From Lachnospiraceae bacterium A2 (lineage in GTDB: Bacteria; Bacillota; Clostridia; Lachnospirales; Lachnospiraceae), in contig KE159636.1 in assembly GCA_000403315.2 (NCBI GenBank), positions 2,854,233 through 2,918,232 on the forward strand: 64,000 bases of DNA. Direction: 5' to 3'. The notes beneath the pieces are model-generated. The model was not told the origin of the DNA. It was given only the letters and a program-made list of their open reading frames with translations, and did not search any database. Both the position numbers and the translations under genes were made by a program. Shown here in pieces: positions 28,061 to 36,725 of this stretch (the first letter of the stretch is position 1; the number at the start of each line of letters is the position of its first letter).

Positions 28061-30760
28061 TTAAGCCTCAGGCTGGGCCTGCCCTTCTGCACCATCTGCA
28101 GGTTCCTGCTGGATCCCTTCTTCTGGGAGCTCCTGCATCCCGGAAGCACTTCCTTCTTCTGTCCCTTGCACTTCAGGCTGAACATCTTCCGGCGTTTCCT
28201 GGGTTGTTGGAACAGTTCCTTCTTCCGGTTCCACGTTAGGTTCAGGCTGGGTATCTTCTGGTGTTCCCTGTGTTGTAGGGATGGTCCCTTCTTCCGGTTC
28301 CACGTTAGGTTCAGGCTGAACATCTTCCGGTTCTTCCTGATTCTCAGGATTAACCTTCTGTTCCGGCTGAACCTGCCCTGCAGGGGGAGCTGTTACATCT
28401 TCTGGCTGAGCCTGCCCTGCCCCGTCCTGTGGTTCCATATAGCCCGTTCTGGACTGAGCCTGGGTGCCGTCGCCGCCTGTTGTATCCGGTACTTTTGGCG
28501 TAACTGTAACCGTGAATTCTTTAGTTGCTGATTTTGCTGCATTATCTGGGTTTTTCACCGTATAGATGACTTTGTAAGTCCCTTCACTGCCAAATGTGAA
28601 CGACGGTGTGCTACTGTTCAAGTCAGCTACTACATTTCCAGCCGCATCTTTAATTTGTGCAGTTATATTTGCAGCTGGGATATCTGCCTGCCCAACTTTA
28701 GCCGTTACCCCTTCCAGTACATTGTAAAGGGTTCCTGCTGCTACATCTTTCAAGTTATTGGCATCTTTCAGTTTATTGGCATCTACAGCAATTTCCGGAA
28801 CACGGTTATCTGCTACCACAACATACTTGGTTACAGTAACTGATGCCTGCAGGTTCGACGGATTTGCTACAGTATACAGAATGGTATACGTGCCCACCTT
28901 GTCAAACGTGTATTCTGTACCTGTAAACGGAGTAGTAACCTTATCCGGCGTTGTAACATCCACCTTAATATTGGCAGTCACGTCTGTACCGGACACTAAT
29001 TTAGCAGTAATGCCAGCCTTTAAGTTCTGTTTTACACCAATCTCTGCGTTTTCTCTGCTCTTATCTGTAACCCCTGTTATTACAGGCGCTTTTGTATCTT
29101 TTACAGTAACTTTCACTTTCCTTGAAGACACTGCCTTTGCATTGTTCGGGTTTGCCACGGAATATGCAATGGTATATGTCCCTACCTGGTCAAAGGTATA
29201 GTTTTTCCCGGTAAATGCGGCAGAAACATTCTTCGGTGTCGTCACAGTGATTTTCACCTTGGAATATACGCTCTTGCCAGACTTAAGCTTCGCTTTCAAG
29301 CCAGACTTCAAGTTCTGCACTGTGCCGTATTCCACTTCTGTTTTCAAAGTCGGCCATGTTACCACCGGCTTCTTGGTATCTTTTACGGTAACCGTCTGTA
29401 CCTTCTTAGCCACAGCCTTCTTATTATATGGGTTCTTTACGGAAAACTCAATCTTGTAAGTCCCTGTCTTGCTGAACTTATACTTCTTGTACTTGCTCTC
29501 TTTTAAGGTCTTATAAGACTTCTGCCCCGGCGCCTTCACCTTAATGACAATCTTAGAAGTCATGTTCTTGCCGGAAACAAGCTTTGCCTTCACCCCGGAT
29601 TTCAGGTTCTTGGTCGTATTGTATTCATACGTGCGTTTCGTCTTAATCCCAGTAAGCTTAGGCTTTTTCGTATCGCTGACTTTTACCTTGCAGGACACTT
29701 TTGTTTCCATCCCGTTGTTCGGATTTACCACATAATAGTTAATGGTGTAGGTACCAAGCTTATTCAGCTTCAAGGTGCTCTTGGTGTAATCATTCTCCGT
29801 ACTGCTCTTAGGATAAATTACCTTAATCCGAATTTGGCTTGTCAAATCTGTTCCGGTTACATTTTTAGCTTTTACATTCTTCCTTAAATTAAGCGTGGAA
29901 TTATATTCCTTTTTCAGTCTGCTCTTGACTCCGGAAATAGTCGCCTGCTGGGTATCGGATACGGTATATACCACATCTGCATATGCTGTCCGCCCAAGGG
30001 CGTCTGTGATCCGGTATGTAATCTTATAAGTCCCTAAGCTGTTGGTATTTACGCTGCCTGCATAGGAAACTTTTCCAGTAACGTCATTCCCAAGGGAATC
30101 CTTAGCGGTAATCCCTGCCATAGGGTTAAAAGCACTTCCGAAAGGTACATTAGTGTTCGCCCCGCTGGTATTAATGGACGGCATGGACGCCCGGTATGGG
30201 TTAGACGGGTTCGGGTCTGTCGGGTCCCATCCTTCCCTGACATTGGGAACTTTAATGGCTACTGGCTTCCCAAGGGGGTCATTTGCAGAAGAACCATACA
30301 TTACAGTTACCTTTGTCCCCAGCGGACAGTTGTCATAAATCCATTTTGCATCTGCAACTGTCAGGCGGACGCATCCATGGGACGCTGTCGTGCCCAGCTT
30401 GTTATACTGTACATAGGACTGGGACGCATAATCCCCATTCCGGTAATACCACACGGAATGGAACAGGTATCCGGCAGTAATACGGGTGCAGTACTGCCCA
30501 TAGGAAGGCCCGTCCAGCTCATGCCATCTGTATTTGTTCGGGGTATAAAACGTCCCAATGGGAGTTGCGCTCCCAACGGAGCATACAAACGCCCGTTCCG
30601 GCGTGCCGTCGCTCCTGTAAACCGTTACTACATTTGTCCCTTTGTTAACTTGCAGCCAGTAATTCCCTGCCGCATGGACCTCTTTCTTATTAATAGAAAA
30701 AACAGAGGCCGCAAGCATAAGGCAAAGCATTACAGAAAGTATAATTTTATTTCTTTTCAT
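28061..30760 (-). CDS. L,D-transpeptidase with tandem Ig-like repeats and acidic tail
   Basis: 899 residues. Signal peptide (cleavage near VHA-A, 29-31), YkuD catalytic domain (32-155) with the complete SHGCVRL motif (C130, H128), then about seven tandem beta-sandwich repeats of 75-85 residues (195-750; each has KLGTYTI- or QVGTYTI-like strands and DTKKP or DTKAP joins). It ends in a Pro/Glu/Gln-rich tail (770-899) with a duplicated QPEPNVEPEEGT unit. L,D-transpeptidases make 3-3 peptidoglycan cross-links or attach proteins to the wall; the repeats probably project into or through the wall. No LPXTG motif. ATG 30760 has GGAG 6 nt upstream. Confidence 0.9.
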   Translation of the reverse strand: MKRNKIILSVMLCLMLAASVFSINKKEVHAAGNYWLQVNKGTNVVTVYRSDGTPERAFVCSVGSATPIGTFYTPNKYRWHELDGPSYGQYCTRITAGYLFHSVWYYRNGDYASQSYVQYNKLGTTASHGCVRLTVADAKWIYDNCPLGTKVTVMYGSSANDPLGKPVAIKVPNVREGWDPTDPNPSNPYRASMPSINTSGANTNVPFGSAFNPMAGITAKDSLGNDVTGKVSYAGSVNTNSLGTYKITYRITDALGRTAYADVVYTVSDTQQATISGVKSRLKKEYNSTLNLRKNVKAKNVTGTDLTSQIRIKVIYPKSSTENDYTKSTLKLNKLGTYTINYYVVNPNNGMETKVSCKVKVSDTKKPKLTGIKTKRTYEYNTTKNLKSGVKAKLVSGKNMTSKIVIKVKAPGQKSYKTLKESKYKKYKFSKTGTYKIEFSVKNPYNKKAVAKKVQTVTVKDTKKPVVTWPTLKTEVEYGTVQNLKSGLKAKLKSGKSVYSKVKITVTTPKNVSAAFTGKNYTFDQVGTYTIAYSVANPNNAKAVSSRKVKVTVKDTKAPVITGVTDKSRENAEIGVKQNLKAGITAKLVSGTDVTANIKVDVTTPDKVTTPFTGTEYTFDKVGTYTILYTVANPSNLQASVTVTKYVVVADNRVPEIAVDANKLKDANNLKDVAAGTLYNVLEGVTAKVGQADIPAANITAQIKDAAGNVVADLNSSTPSFTFGSEGTYKVIYTVKNPDNAAKSATKEFTVTVTPKVPDTTGGDGTQAQSRTGYMEPQDGAGQAQPEDVTAPPAGQVQPEQKVNPENQEEPEDVQPEPNVEPEEGTIPTTQGTPEDTQPEPNVEPEEGTVPTTQETPEDVQPEVQGTEEGSASGMQELPEEGIQQEPADGAEGQAQPEA

Positions 30761-30854
30761 CTCATTCTCCACTTAGTTTATTCTGCCCATGGCAAAACAT
30801 ACATGTTGTATATAAATTCTTTACAATTTGCATACATTCTGCCTAATATACATT

Positions 30855-30885
30855 CTCCCACAGGATAAAACATATCCTGTGGGAG
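30855..30885. repeat. Perfect 13-bp stem-loop
   Basis: CTCCCACAGGATA-AAACA-TATCCTGTGGGAG, upstream of the transpeptidase gene. No T run on either side, so it is not a classical terminator. Confidence 0.6.
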
Positions 30886-30901
30886 CCTGAAAACATTTTG
30901 T

Positions 30902-31063
30902 TTATAAAGATTGGGGTGTTAAAAGGGTGCATTGCACCCGCTCTATACCTTATATTGATGTGCAAATTTATTTGCAATAACAATATAGGGTATGAGCGCA
31001 GCACCAAAGGTACTTTTGGCACCCTAATCTTTATAAGGTGCTTTTAACACCTTAATCTTATAA
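30902..31063. repeat. Palindromic element family E, full copy
   Basis: Arms TTATAAAGATTGGGGTG (30902-30918) and CACCCTAATCTTTATAA (31020-31036) enclose a second inverted pair CTCTATACCTTATATTG / CAATATAGGGTATGAG. A further alternative right arm CTTTTAACACCTTAATC follows at about 31041-31057 and runs up to the pckA stop. The structure could fold in more than one way and may serve as the pckA 3' end. A related half copy lies at 55872-55924. Confidence 0.65.
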
Positions 31064-32737
31064 CGTATTCGCTTGGTCTACTACATTCTTGATTGCAGCA
31101 GCAGCATCTTCCGGCAGCTTGTTGAAGCCGCCTTCCGCTTCGTCAAGGTTTGTCACATAGTTCAGCCTATCCTGCATACGTGCCTTTAACTGTGCAACAT
31201 ATTCTTTGTCAGATAAGTCAGGCACAAAACCTTCCCATTCAAAAATTTCAATATCAGAGAACGGTCCCCATGGCTTGAAATCTGCTTTCTTCTCAACGAT
31301 AGCTTCCAATACGCCCAAGGTATCCTTCGGCTGTACCTTCTTGCCCATAAATTCACCGGTATTGATAATGTAGCAGTCTACGTTCTTGGTTTCTACCAGG
31401 GATTTGAACTTCTCATAGTCATGTACCAGCGGGTAGGTCCTAAACGGGTTCGCATAAGGCTCTACTACCAATGCATTGGGGTCTACGCCGGCTGCAAGCC
31501 TTTCTGCTGTGGAACGCTTGGTTGCAAGGGTTGCGCCCATAACAGAAGCCAGGGATGCGCCTTTTAATTTTACTACTGGCGGGATGGTTGGGTCTTTCAT
31601 AATCCAGAAAATGGCATTTACCGGGGCTTCAATCTTATCCACACGGTTCGGGGACCATAATTTGGACTTAATTGCACGGCCATTGCCGTTACGTATATCT
31701 TCTGTTACAAGGACTACCTTGCCTTCTTCGTCTAAAGTTGCAGAGCAGTTCTGTGCTGTCAGGAGGAACTTGTTATCCTCGCAGGCAGTTGGGTAGTCTG
31801 CTGTTTTGTCAAAGTAGGTTGGCTCCAATGCGACGGAAGAACATGTTTCCGCATTGATGATAAATGCATCGTCATGGAGCACTTTAATAGACGGATATTT
31901 GTTGTTGTGCTTTGCATGTGTAAGGGTGGACTTCCCGGAGCCTGATAACCCGAATACGGCAGCAACATATTTGGAGCCGTCCTCCAAGGTGTATTCCTTC
32001 TGCCCGCCGTGGCAGGATGCATACCCATTCCTGTTTGCCAGAGCCCATGCAAGGGTTAAGGTACCCTTCTTATGCTCACCGAAATACTTCATGCCCAAAA
32101 TCCCTGCGCAGTTGGTATCTGTATTGAAATAGCACAGGCAGTTGGGGTCGGAAATATCGGTCTTGTCTGTCCCAGTCCACTGCGGGTCAGAGAAGATATA
32201 GATATCCGGCTCATTTTCATATACTTTGGATGACTTGTACATCTTCACATAATTGTCAGACATGTACTGGAAGTTCAGCATCCATGAATAAAGGAGGTTC
32301 TCCTCCCCTTCTGGGATCAGCAAGTGTGCTTTTACCATAAATTCTGGGTCAAGGCCGATAAATACTTCTGCATGGTACATGGTCTTCCATCTGGTATCAT
32401 ATACTGCATCCATCAAAATCTTATCCAGCTCTGTGGTATTCACACCCGGCTTGCCGGTAATCCTTCTTGCAGGTGCATAACGCCCTGTGATAGAGCCATC
32501 GTTGAACAGCAGGACCTTTGCGTCCGGCTCCAAGCCAAATTCCTCTCCTCTGTATACAGGCATGTCCGTCACGACTGTCCCTGGGGAATTCTTTGCCAGT
32601 TCGTAAGCTTCCTTCAGGGTATTTACCTTTACTACATTGTTGCCGTAAAATGCGGCTTCAATAATGGAGCGGGTCTTTGCAAAGCCAACTTTGTTCGGCC
32701 CAATCTCTGTTCTTGGATAATATGCCTTTGTTGCCAT
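31058..32737 (-). CDS. pckA: Phosphoenolpyruvate carboxykinase (ATP)
   Basis: 559 residues. Interconverts oxaloacetate and PEP; in anaerobes often runs in the PEP-carboxylating, ATP-yielding direction. Kinase loop GLSGSGKSTLTH, metal site VLHDDAF and RSTAERL are intact. ATG 32737 follows TTAAGGAGG. It has its own promoter, and its stop overlaps palindromic element E. Confidence 0.96.
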   Translation of the reverse strand: MATKAYYPRTEIGPNKVGFAKTRSIIEAAFYGNNVVKVNTLKEAYELAKNSPGTVVTDMPVYRGEEFGLEPDAKVLLFNDGSITGRYAPARRITGKPGVNTTELDKILMDAVYDTRWKTMYHAEVFIGLDPEFMVKAHLLIPEGEENLLYSWMLNFQYMSDNYVKMYKSSKVYENEPDIYIFSDPQWTGTDKTDISDPNCLCYFNTDTNCAGILGMKYFGEHKKGTLTLAWALANRNGYASCHGGQKEYTLEDGSKYVAAVFGLSGSGKSTLTHAKHNNKYPSIKVLHDDAFIINAETCSSVALEPTYFDKTADYPTACEDNKFLLTAQNCSATLDEEGKVVLVTEDIRNGNGRAIKSKLWSPNRVDKIEAPVNAIFWIMKDPTIPPVVKLKGASLASVMGATLATKRSTAERLAAGVDPNALVVEPYANPFRTYPLVHDYEKFKSLVETKNVDCYIINTGEFMGKKVQPKDTLGVLEAIVEKKADFKPWGPFSDIEIFEWEGFVPDLSDKEYVAQLKARMQDRLNYVTNLDEAEGGFNKLPEDAAAAIKNVVDQANTL

Positions 32738-32779
32738 TTTTTACTTTCCTCCTTAAAATTTTAAAGTTCTCTACCATAT

Positions 32780-32808
32780 AGCTTATCCTTTTATGTTTTC
32801 CCTGTCAA
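32780..32808 (-). promoter_or_regulatory. pckA promoter
   Basis: TTGACA (32808-32803), 17-bp spacer, TAAGCT (32785-32780). A TTTTTGCC/GGCAAAAA hairpin just upstream may end the preceding gene. Confidence 0.7.
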
Positions 32809-32862
32809 TCCCTTTTTGCCTTTCTTGGCAAAAAATTTAGAAATATGAAATTTTCATAAAAT

Positions 32863-33189
32863 CTACCAAAATTTGCGTTTCCCGCGGCTTAAGGATATGT
32901 AAAACCAAACACACACCGTTAGGAACAGCAGGATAAGGGCCCGCATCACTGACGGGACAGGCTTCACATAATCGTTGAAAAAGCCAACTGCCCCAAACAC
33001 AGCCGCCATTGCCCCCATTACTATGGCCCGCCCGTAAATATAATCAATGTACCCTTTCACGTCACGGACCTGCCCGGTGGCCATCCCGGTGAACAAAGTA
33101 TTGAGCTGCCCTGTCTGCTTCATCCTGACAGAAGAATAGATCACATAGGCCCCATAGAGAAAAATCATTGCGTCAAATAAAATTAACAT
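32863..33189 (-). CDS. Small membrane protein of unknown function
   Basis: 108 residues with three predicted membrane spans (about 2-20, 50-68, 80-98) and a basic C-terminus (RGKRKFW). I do not recognise a family. ATG 33189 has AAAGGA upstream; the frame to 33294 overlaps the promoter and is not used. It is divergent from the CheY/CheX pair across a 156-bp gap containing two good promoters, and lies upstream of pckA. Confidence 0.7.
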   Translation of the reverse strand: MLILFDAMIFLYGAYVIYSSVRMKQTGQLNTLFTGMATGQVRDVKGYIDYIYGRAIVMGAMAAVFGAVGFFNDYVKPVPSVMRALILLFLTVCVWFYISLSRGKRKFW

Positions 33190-33229
33190 TACTTTTTCCT
33201 TTCTTTTTCCTATTTTTTCGTGTATAATT

Positions 33230-33258
33230 ATTATATACGCAGTGGAAACGTATTGCAA
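33230..33258 (-). promoter_or_regulatory. Promoter of the small membrane protein
   Basis: TTGCAA (33258-33253), 17-bp spacer, TATAAT (33235-33230). Confidence 0.75.
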
Positions 33259-33281
33259 ATGGTATTTATCAAAGAAAATGA

Positions 33282-33310
33282 TTGAAACTTCCAACCACTT
33301 AGTGTAGAAT
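33282..33310 (+). promoter_or_regulatory. Promoter of the CheY/CheX pair
   Basis: TTGAAA (33282-33287), 17-bp spacer, TAGAAT (33305-33310), divergent from the membrane-protein promoter. Confidence 0.75.
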
Positions 33311-33345
33311 TAGTACATAATATCAATCAGCAAGGAGCGATTCGA

Positions 33346-33717
33346 ATGGAAAACATAAAAATATTAATCTGCGATGATTCTGTACTGGCAAGGAAACAGC
33401 TAAAAGACATCATCAAAAAATGTGGCTACGACAATTTCGTGGAGGCTTCCAACGGCCAAGAGGCATTTGAACTTTACAAGGAGCATCAGCCGGACCTTTC
33501 CTTCTTAGACATTGTAATGCCCGTCAAGGACGGCGTAGAGGCAATCCGGGATATCCGCAGCTTCGACCCCAAGGCATATATTGTTGTCGTTTCCTCTGTG
33601 GGCACACAGACACAGTTGAAAAATGCTATTTTAGAAGGAGCACGTGATTTTGTACAGAAGCCTTTCTCTTCTTCTGCAATTGCAGAAATTTTAAAAGGGC
33701 GTTTTGAAGGGAGATAA
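33346..33717 (+). CDS. Stand-alone CheY-like response regulator
   Basis: 123 residues, a single receiver domain. Acidic pocket DD at 10-11, phospho-acceptor Asp in FLDIVMP, Ser-Ser at VVVSS (Thr/Ser switch position) and Lys in VQKPF are all present. ATG 33346 has AAGGAG at 8 nt. It ends 5 bp before a gene with a CheX-like domain, a known CheY-phosphate phosphatase fold, so the two probably act on each other. No flagellar or chemoreceptor genes are nearby. Confidence 0.88.
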   Translation: MENIKILICDDSVLARKQLKDIIKKCGYDNFVEASNGQEAFELYKEHQPDLSFLDIVMPVKDGVEAIRDIRSFDPKAYIVVVSSVGTQTQLKNAILEGARDFVQKPFSSSAIAEILKGRFEGR

Positions 33718-33722
33718 GAGTT

Positions 33723-34610
33723 ATGCATACGCAGTTTTTTGGTAATTTTTTGCTTAATAAGGGGGTACTCACCCCCGAACAGCTGATTGAGGCTCTGAAA
33801 ATACAGTCCTCTACCCACGAAAAATTCGGCACGCTGGCTATCCACTCCGGCTATATGTCAGCAAGCGAAGTTGCAGACGTCTACATTACGCAGACCCATT
33901 ATGACAAGCGTTTTGGGGAGCTTGCCATGGAACTTGGTTACCTTACTGCAGAACAGGTGGACAAACTTCTGACCATCCAGCTTCCAAATTATATGCTGCT
34001 CGGCCAGATTCTGGTGGAGCAAAAAATACTGACCCACCTTGAATTGGAAAACCTGATTACAGAGTATAAATCCGAATATGAGATTTACGAATTGGATTTA
34101 ATGGAAGAACAGAAGAACATGGTAGACAAACTCCTGTCCAGCCTGTACCTCCCGGAAGACCTGCCGGACACCCAGAACATCGTTGCCTACCTTACCTTAC
34201 TCTTTAACAACTTAGTGCGCTTTATCGGGGAAGATTTTACTCCGTTGAATATCATGACTTTGCCGGAAGTCCCCACAAATTTCTGCGTATCCCAGATTGT
34301 GGACGGCAAGTTTGCCTTCCTGTCTGCACTGGATATGGACCAGGATACTGCCATCGCCTTTGCAAGCAGGTATGTGGACGAGGATTTTGAGGAATTTGAC
34401 GAATATGTCAGCGCCTCCATGGAAGACTTCCTGAACTTACATAACGGGCTGTTTTCTGTCAATATGTCCAATGACTATACGCTGGAACTGCATTTACAGC
34501 CGCCAGAAGCCCATGAGAACACGGTGTTGTCAACAGAAGCTCCTTCTTATCTGCTGCCCGTTATCTACTCTTTTGGGACAATCAACTTTATATTTTCTGT
34601 TACGTCTTAG
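33723..34610 (+). CDS. MshEN-like repeat protein with CheX-like phosphatase domain
   Basis: 295 residues. The N-terminal half contains three helical repeats resembling the MshEN/GspE N-terminal motif: LLNKGVLTPEQLIEALKIQ (10-28), LAMELGYLTAEQVDKLLTIQ (about 67-86) and ILVEQKILTHLELENLI (about 95-111). The C-terminal half (about 145-295) looks like CheX, with an E-x-x-x-N type helix in SASMEDFLNLHNGLF. MshEN domains can bind c-di-GMP and CheX dephosphorylates CheY; whether either activity survives is inference. Transcribed with the CheY-like gene and ended by the covarying hairpin at 34629-34730. Confidence 0.65.
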   Translation: MHTQFFGNFLLNKGVLTPEQLIEALKIQSSTHEKFGTLAIHSGYMSASEVADVYITQTHYDKRFGELAMELGYLTAEQVDKLLTIQLPNYMLLGQILVEQKILTHLELENLITEYKSEYEIYELDLMEEQKNMVDKLLSSLYLPEDLPDTQNIVAYLTLLFNNLVRFIGEDFTPLNIMTLPEVPTNFCVSQIVDGKFAFLSALDMDQDTAIAFASRYVDEDFEEFDEYVSASMEDFLNLHNGLFSVNMSNDYTLELHLQPPEAHENTVLSTEAPSYLLPVIYSFGTINFIFSVTS

Positions 34611-34628
34611 AGGTTTGTATTTTAAATA

Positions 34629-34730
34629 GCCGCTGCAAAATAGATGGATTCTACAGCATACATACAGCAAACCAATCCTGCATGCCATATGCTGTGAGAA
34701 ATTCTTCATTTTGCAGCGGCTCTTTCCTTT
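34629..34730 (+). terminator. Palindromic repeat family A, copy 1, terminator of the CheY/CheX unit
   Basis: Outer arms GCCGCTGCAAAA (34629-34640) and TTTTGCAGCGGC (34709-34720), inner pair ACAGCATA/TATGCTGT, then a pyrimidine-rich CTCTTTCCTTTCC tail. The whole sequence recurs at 41722-41822 with a compensatory change in the stem. Confidence 0.7.
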
Positions 34731-34787
34731 CCTAATCCTGCAGCCGGGTATTTGATTCCCTCTTGCGGGGCAGATGGCTGCCTTGCA

Positions 34788-36269
34788 TCAGATTTGCAGG
34801 AATTCCTTTACCACAGACTGCATTTCCCCGATTTCACATACCTTTTTATGCCGTACCGGCGCAGTGCGTATTTCCTCAATTGCCTGCGGTACCTGAACAC
34901 CAGACAAGGCGGAAAGTTCATCCACCAGCTCAAAATCCGGCCTGCCGCTATCGTTCCCGTCAATGGCAGACATCACGCTTTTGGTAAATTTAAAGGGGCT
35001 TGCTGTGGAAGCAATGACTGTTTTCACAGTATCCCCTGTTTCCTCCTGGTATTTTTTGCAGACCGCGGCAGCAACTGCCGTATGGGGGTCTAAAATATAA
35101 TTGGATTCCTTATAAACTTCCCGGATGGCAGACGCAGTTTCTTCCTCACTGGCATAATTCCCGTAAAAGGATGCAAGCTGCCCCTTCATTTCCGGCGTGA
35201 TCCCATATTTGCCATTTTCCTTAAGATCTTCCATCAGGGACTGGTTTTTCTGGTCGTCATTCCCTGCAATCCGGTAAATAAGCCGCTCTAAATTGCTGGA
35301 AATCAGGATATCCATGGATGGGGAGGAAGTCAGGACAAATTCCCGGTTCCGGTCGTATATACCTGTGGCAAAAAAATCATACAGCACTTTATTCTCGTTG
35401 GATGCGCAAATCAGCTTCCCAATGGGGAGCCCCATATTTTTCGCATAAAACGCCGCTAAAATATTCCCGAAATTCCCGGTAGGGACAGCCACATTCATAA
35501 GCTCCCCATTTTTAAGTTCCCCAGCCTTTACCATTTTGGCATAGGCATAGACGTAGTATACAATCTGAGGAACTAAACGGCCGATATTGATAGAATTGGC
35601 AGAGGAAAACTGATACCCTGCCGCTGCCAGTTCTGCCGCCAGCCCCTTATCGGAAAACATCTGCTTCACCCCAGTCTGGGCTTGGTCAAAGTTCCCATGG
35701 ATACCTACCACAAGGGTATTGTCCCCTTTCTGGGTCACCATCTGCTTCTGCTGGATAGGGCTCACCCCGTCTTTTGGGTAAAACACAATAATTTTTGTCC
35801 CCTCTACCCCTGCAAACCCTGCCAGGGCAGCTTTCCCGGTATCCCCGGAAGTGGCCGTCAGGATCACGATTTCATGCTCTGCGTGGTTCTTCTTTGCCGC
35901 AGTAATCATCAGGTGGGGCAGGATAGACAGCGCCATGTCCTTAAACGCAATAGTAGCCCCATGGAACAGTTCCAAATAAAAATGATCCCCTGCCTTAACC
36001 AATGGTGCGATTTCCTCTGTGTCAAATTTCCTGTCATAAGCCTGCCTGATACATTGTTTCAGTTCTTCTTCTGTAAAATCTGTCAGGAACAGCTTCATAA
36101 CCTCGTATGCCGTTTCCTGATAGGACATGCCCGCAAGCTGTTCTACCGGCACGTCCAAGGCCGGCAATTCTTCCGGCACAAACAGCCCGCCGTCATCTGC
36201 AAGGCCTTTTAAGATTGCCTGTGAAGCAGTCGCCTGCTCTTTATGGTTCCTTGTGCTTACATATAACAT
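34788..36269 (-). CDS. thrC: Threonine synthase
   Basis: 493 residues. PLP-dependent conversion of O-phosphohomoserine to threonine. The PLP lysine lies in HGATIAFKDMAL; TATSGDTGKAALAGF binds the cofactor phosphate, and NSINIGRLVPQI and TGNFGNILAAFYAK are family motifs. ATG 36269 is the conserved start; the 135 upstream codons open in this frame are repeat DNA and leader. The leader carries a terminator-like hairpin at 36392-36364. Confidence 0.95.
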   Translation of the reverse strand: MLYVSTRNHKEQATASQAILKGLADDGGLFVPEELPALDVPVEQLAGMSYQETAYEVMKLFLTDFTEEELKQCIRQAYDRKFDTEEIAPLVKAGDHFYLELFHGATIAFKDMALSILPHLMITAAKKNHAEHEIVILTATSGDTGKAALAGFAGVEGTKIIVFYPKDGVSPIQQKQMVTQKGDNTLVVGIHGNFDQAQTGVKQMFSDKGLAAELAAAGYQFSSANSINIGRLVPQIVYYVYAYAKMVKAGELKNGELMNVAVPTGNFGNILAAFYAKNMGLPIGKLICASNENKVLYDFFATGIYDRNREFVLTSSPSMDILISSNLERLIYRIAGNDDQKNQSLMEDLKENGKYGITPEMKGQLASFYGNYASEEETASAIREVYKESNYILDPHTAVAAAVCKKYQEETGDTVKTVIASTASPFKFTKSVMSAIDGNDSGRPDFELVDELSALSGVQVPQAIEEIRTAPVRHKKVCEIGEMQSVVKEFLQI

Positions 36270-36363
36270 GGTTTTATTCCATCCTTCCTTCATACCCGTC
36301 CAGGCATGGCACTTGCCCCATTGCCTGCGGGAATAAATTTTCATCTGTAAAACGGAGTAATTG

Positions 36364-36392
36364 TAAAAGGCGCCCTGAAATTTCAGGACACC
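36364..36392 (-). terminator. Terminator-like hairpin in the thrC leader
   Basis: GGTGTCCTGAAA / TTTCAGGGCGCC on the minus strand forms a 12-bp stem with two G-U pairs, followed by TTTTAC, about 95 nt before the thrC start. It may attenuate thrC or end transcription from sleB. No T-box motif is seen. Confidence 0.55.
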
Positions 36393-36554
36393 CCTCATTA
36401 TAAAAGCTTTCCCTTTTTCTGTCAATTGACGCATGGCACAATTTCCGCAGGGCAAACCATCCGAAAGTTGCCAGAGATGCCAAACAGCAGCATACTGCTG
36501 CCTTCCGCTTCCAATAATAGAATCAGGGGAAACCTGGGGCGGAAAATTGTAGGG

Positions 36555-36623
36555 GTCAAATACCCCGCAGCAAGCTACGGGGCATGACCTAACTTGTTCT
36601 TTCCGCCCCAAGGGGCGGGGTAT
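36555..36623 (-). repeat. Palindromic repeat family C, copy 1
   Basis: Contains the palindromes CCGCCCCTTGGGGCGG and CCCCGTAGCTTGCTGCGGGG, joined by a spacer. Nearly identical over 65 bp to 49897-49960. It lies in the otherwise gene-free 36270-36724 region. Confidence 0.75.
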
Positions 36624-36650
36624 CTGCACCCGCAGGGCACTTACCCTCGC

Positions 36651-36700
36651 GGCATTCGCCAAATATCCGCGCAAGCGCGGCTGCTTGGCTCATTGCTCGC
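36651..36700 (-). repeat. Palindromic repeat family D, copy 2
   Basis: GCGAGCAATGAGCCAAG, a CCGCGCTTGCGCGG hairpin, then ATATTTGGC; matches 9734-9784 in outline while the central hairpin differs. Confidence 0.6.
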
Positions 36701-36708
36701 AGGAATGG

Positions 36709-36725
36709 ATTTTCAAACATGCTCT
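36709..36725 (-). repeat. Solo end of palindromic element family B
   Basis: AGAGCATGTTTGAAAAT directly after the sleB stop; compare 9857-9873 and the full element at 43535-43696. Confidence 0.5.

Noticed and set aside
36270-36674. N-terminal extension of thrC by 135 codons
   Set aside because: Encodes translated palindromic repeats and the leader hairpin; the conserved family start is at 36269.
36270-36724. T-box or threonine riboswitch upstream of thrC
   Set aside because: No T-box consensus and no specifier-loop arrangement visible; only repeats and one hairpin.
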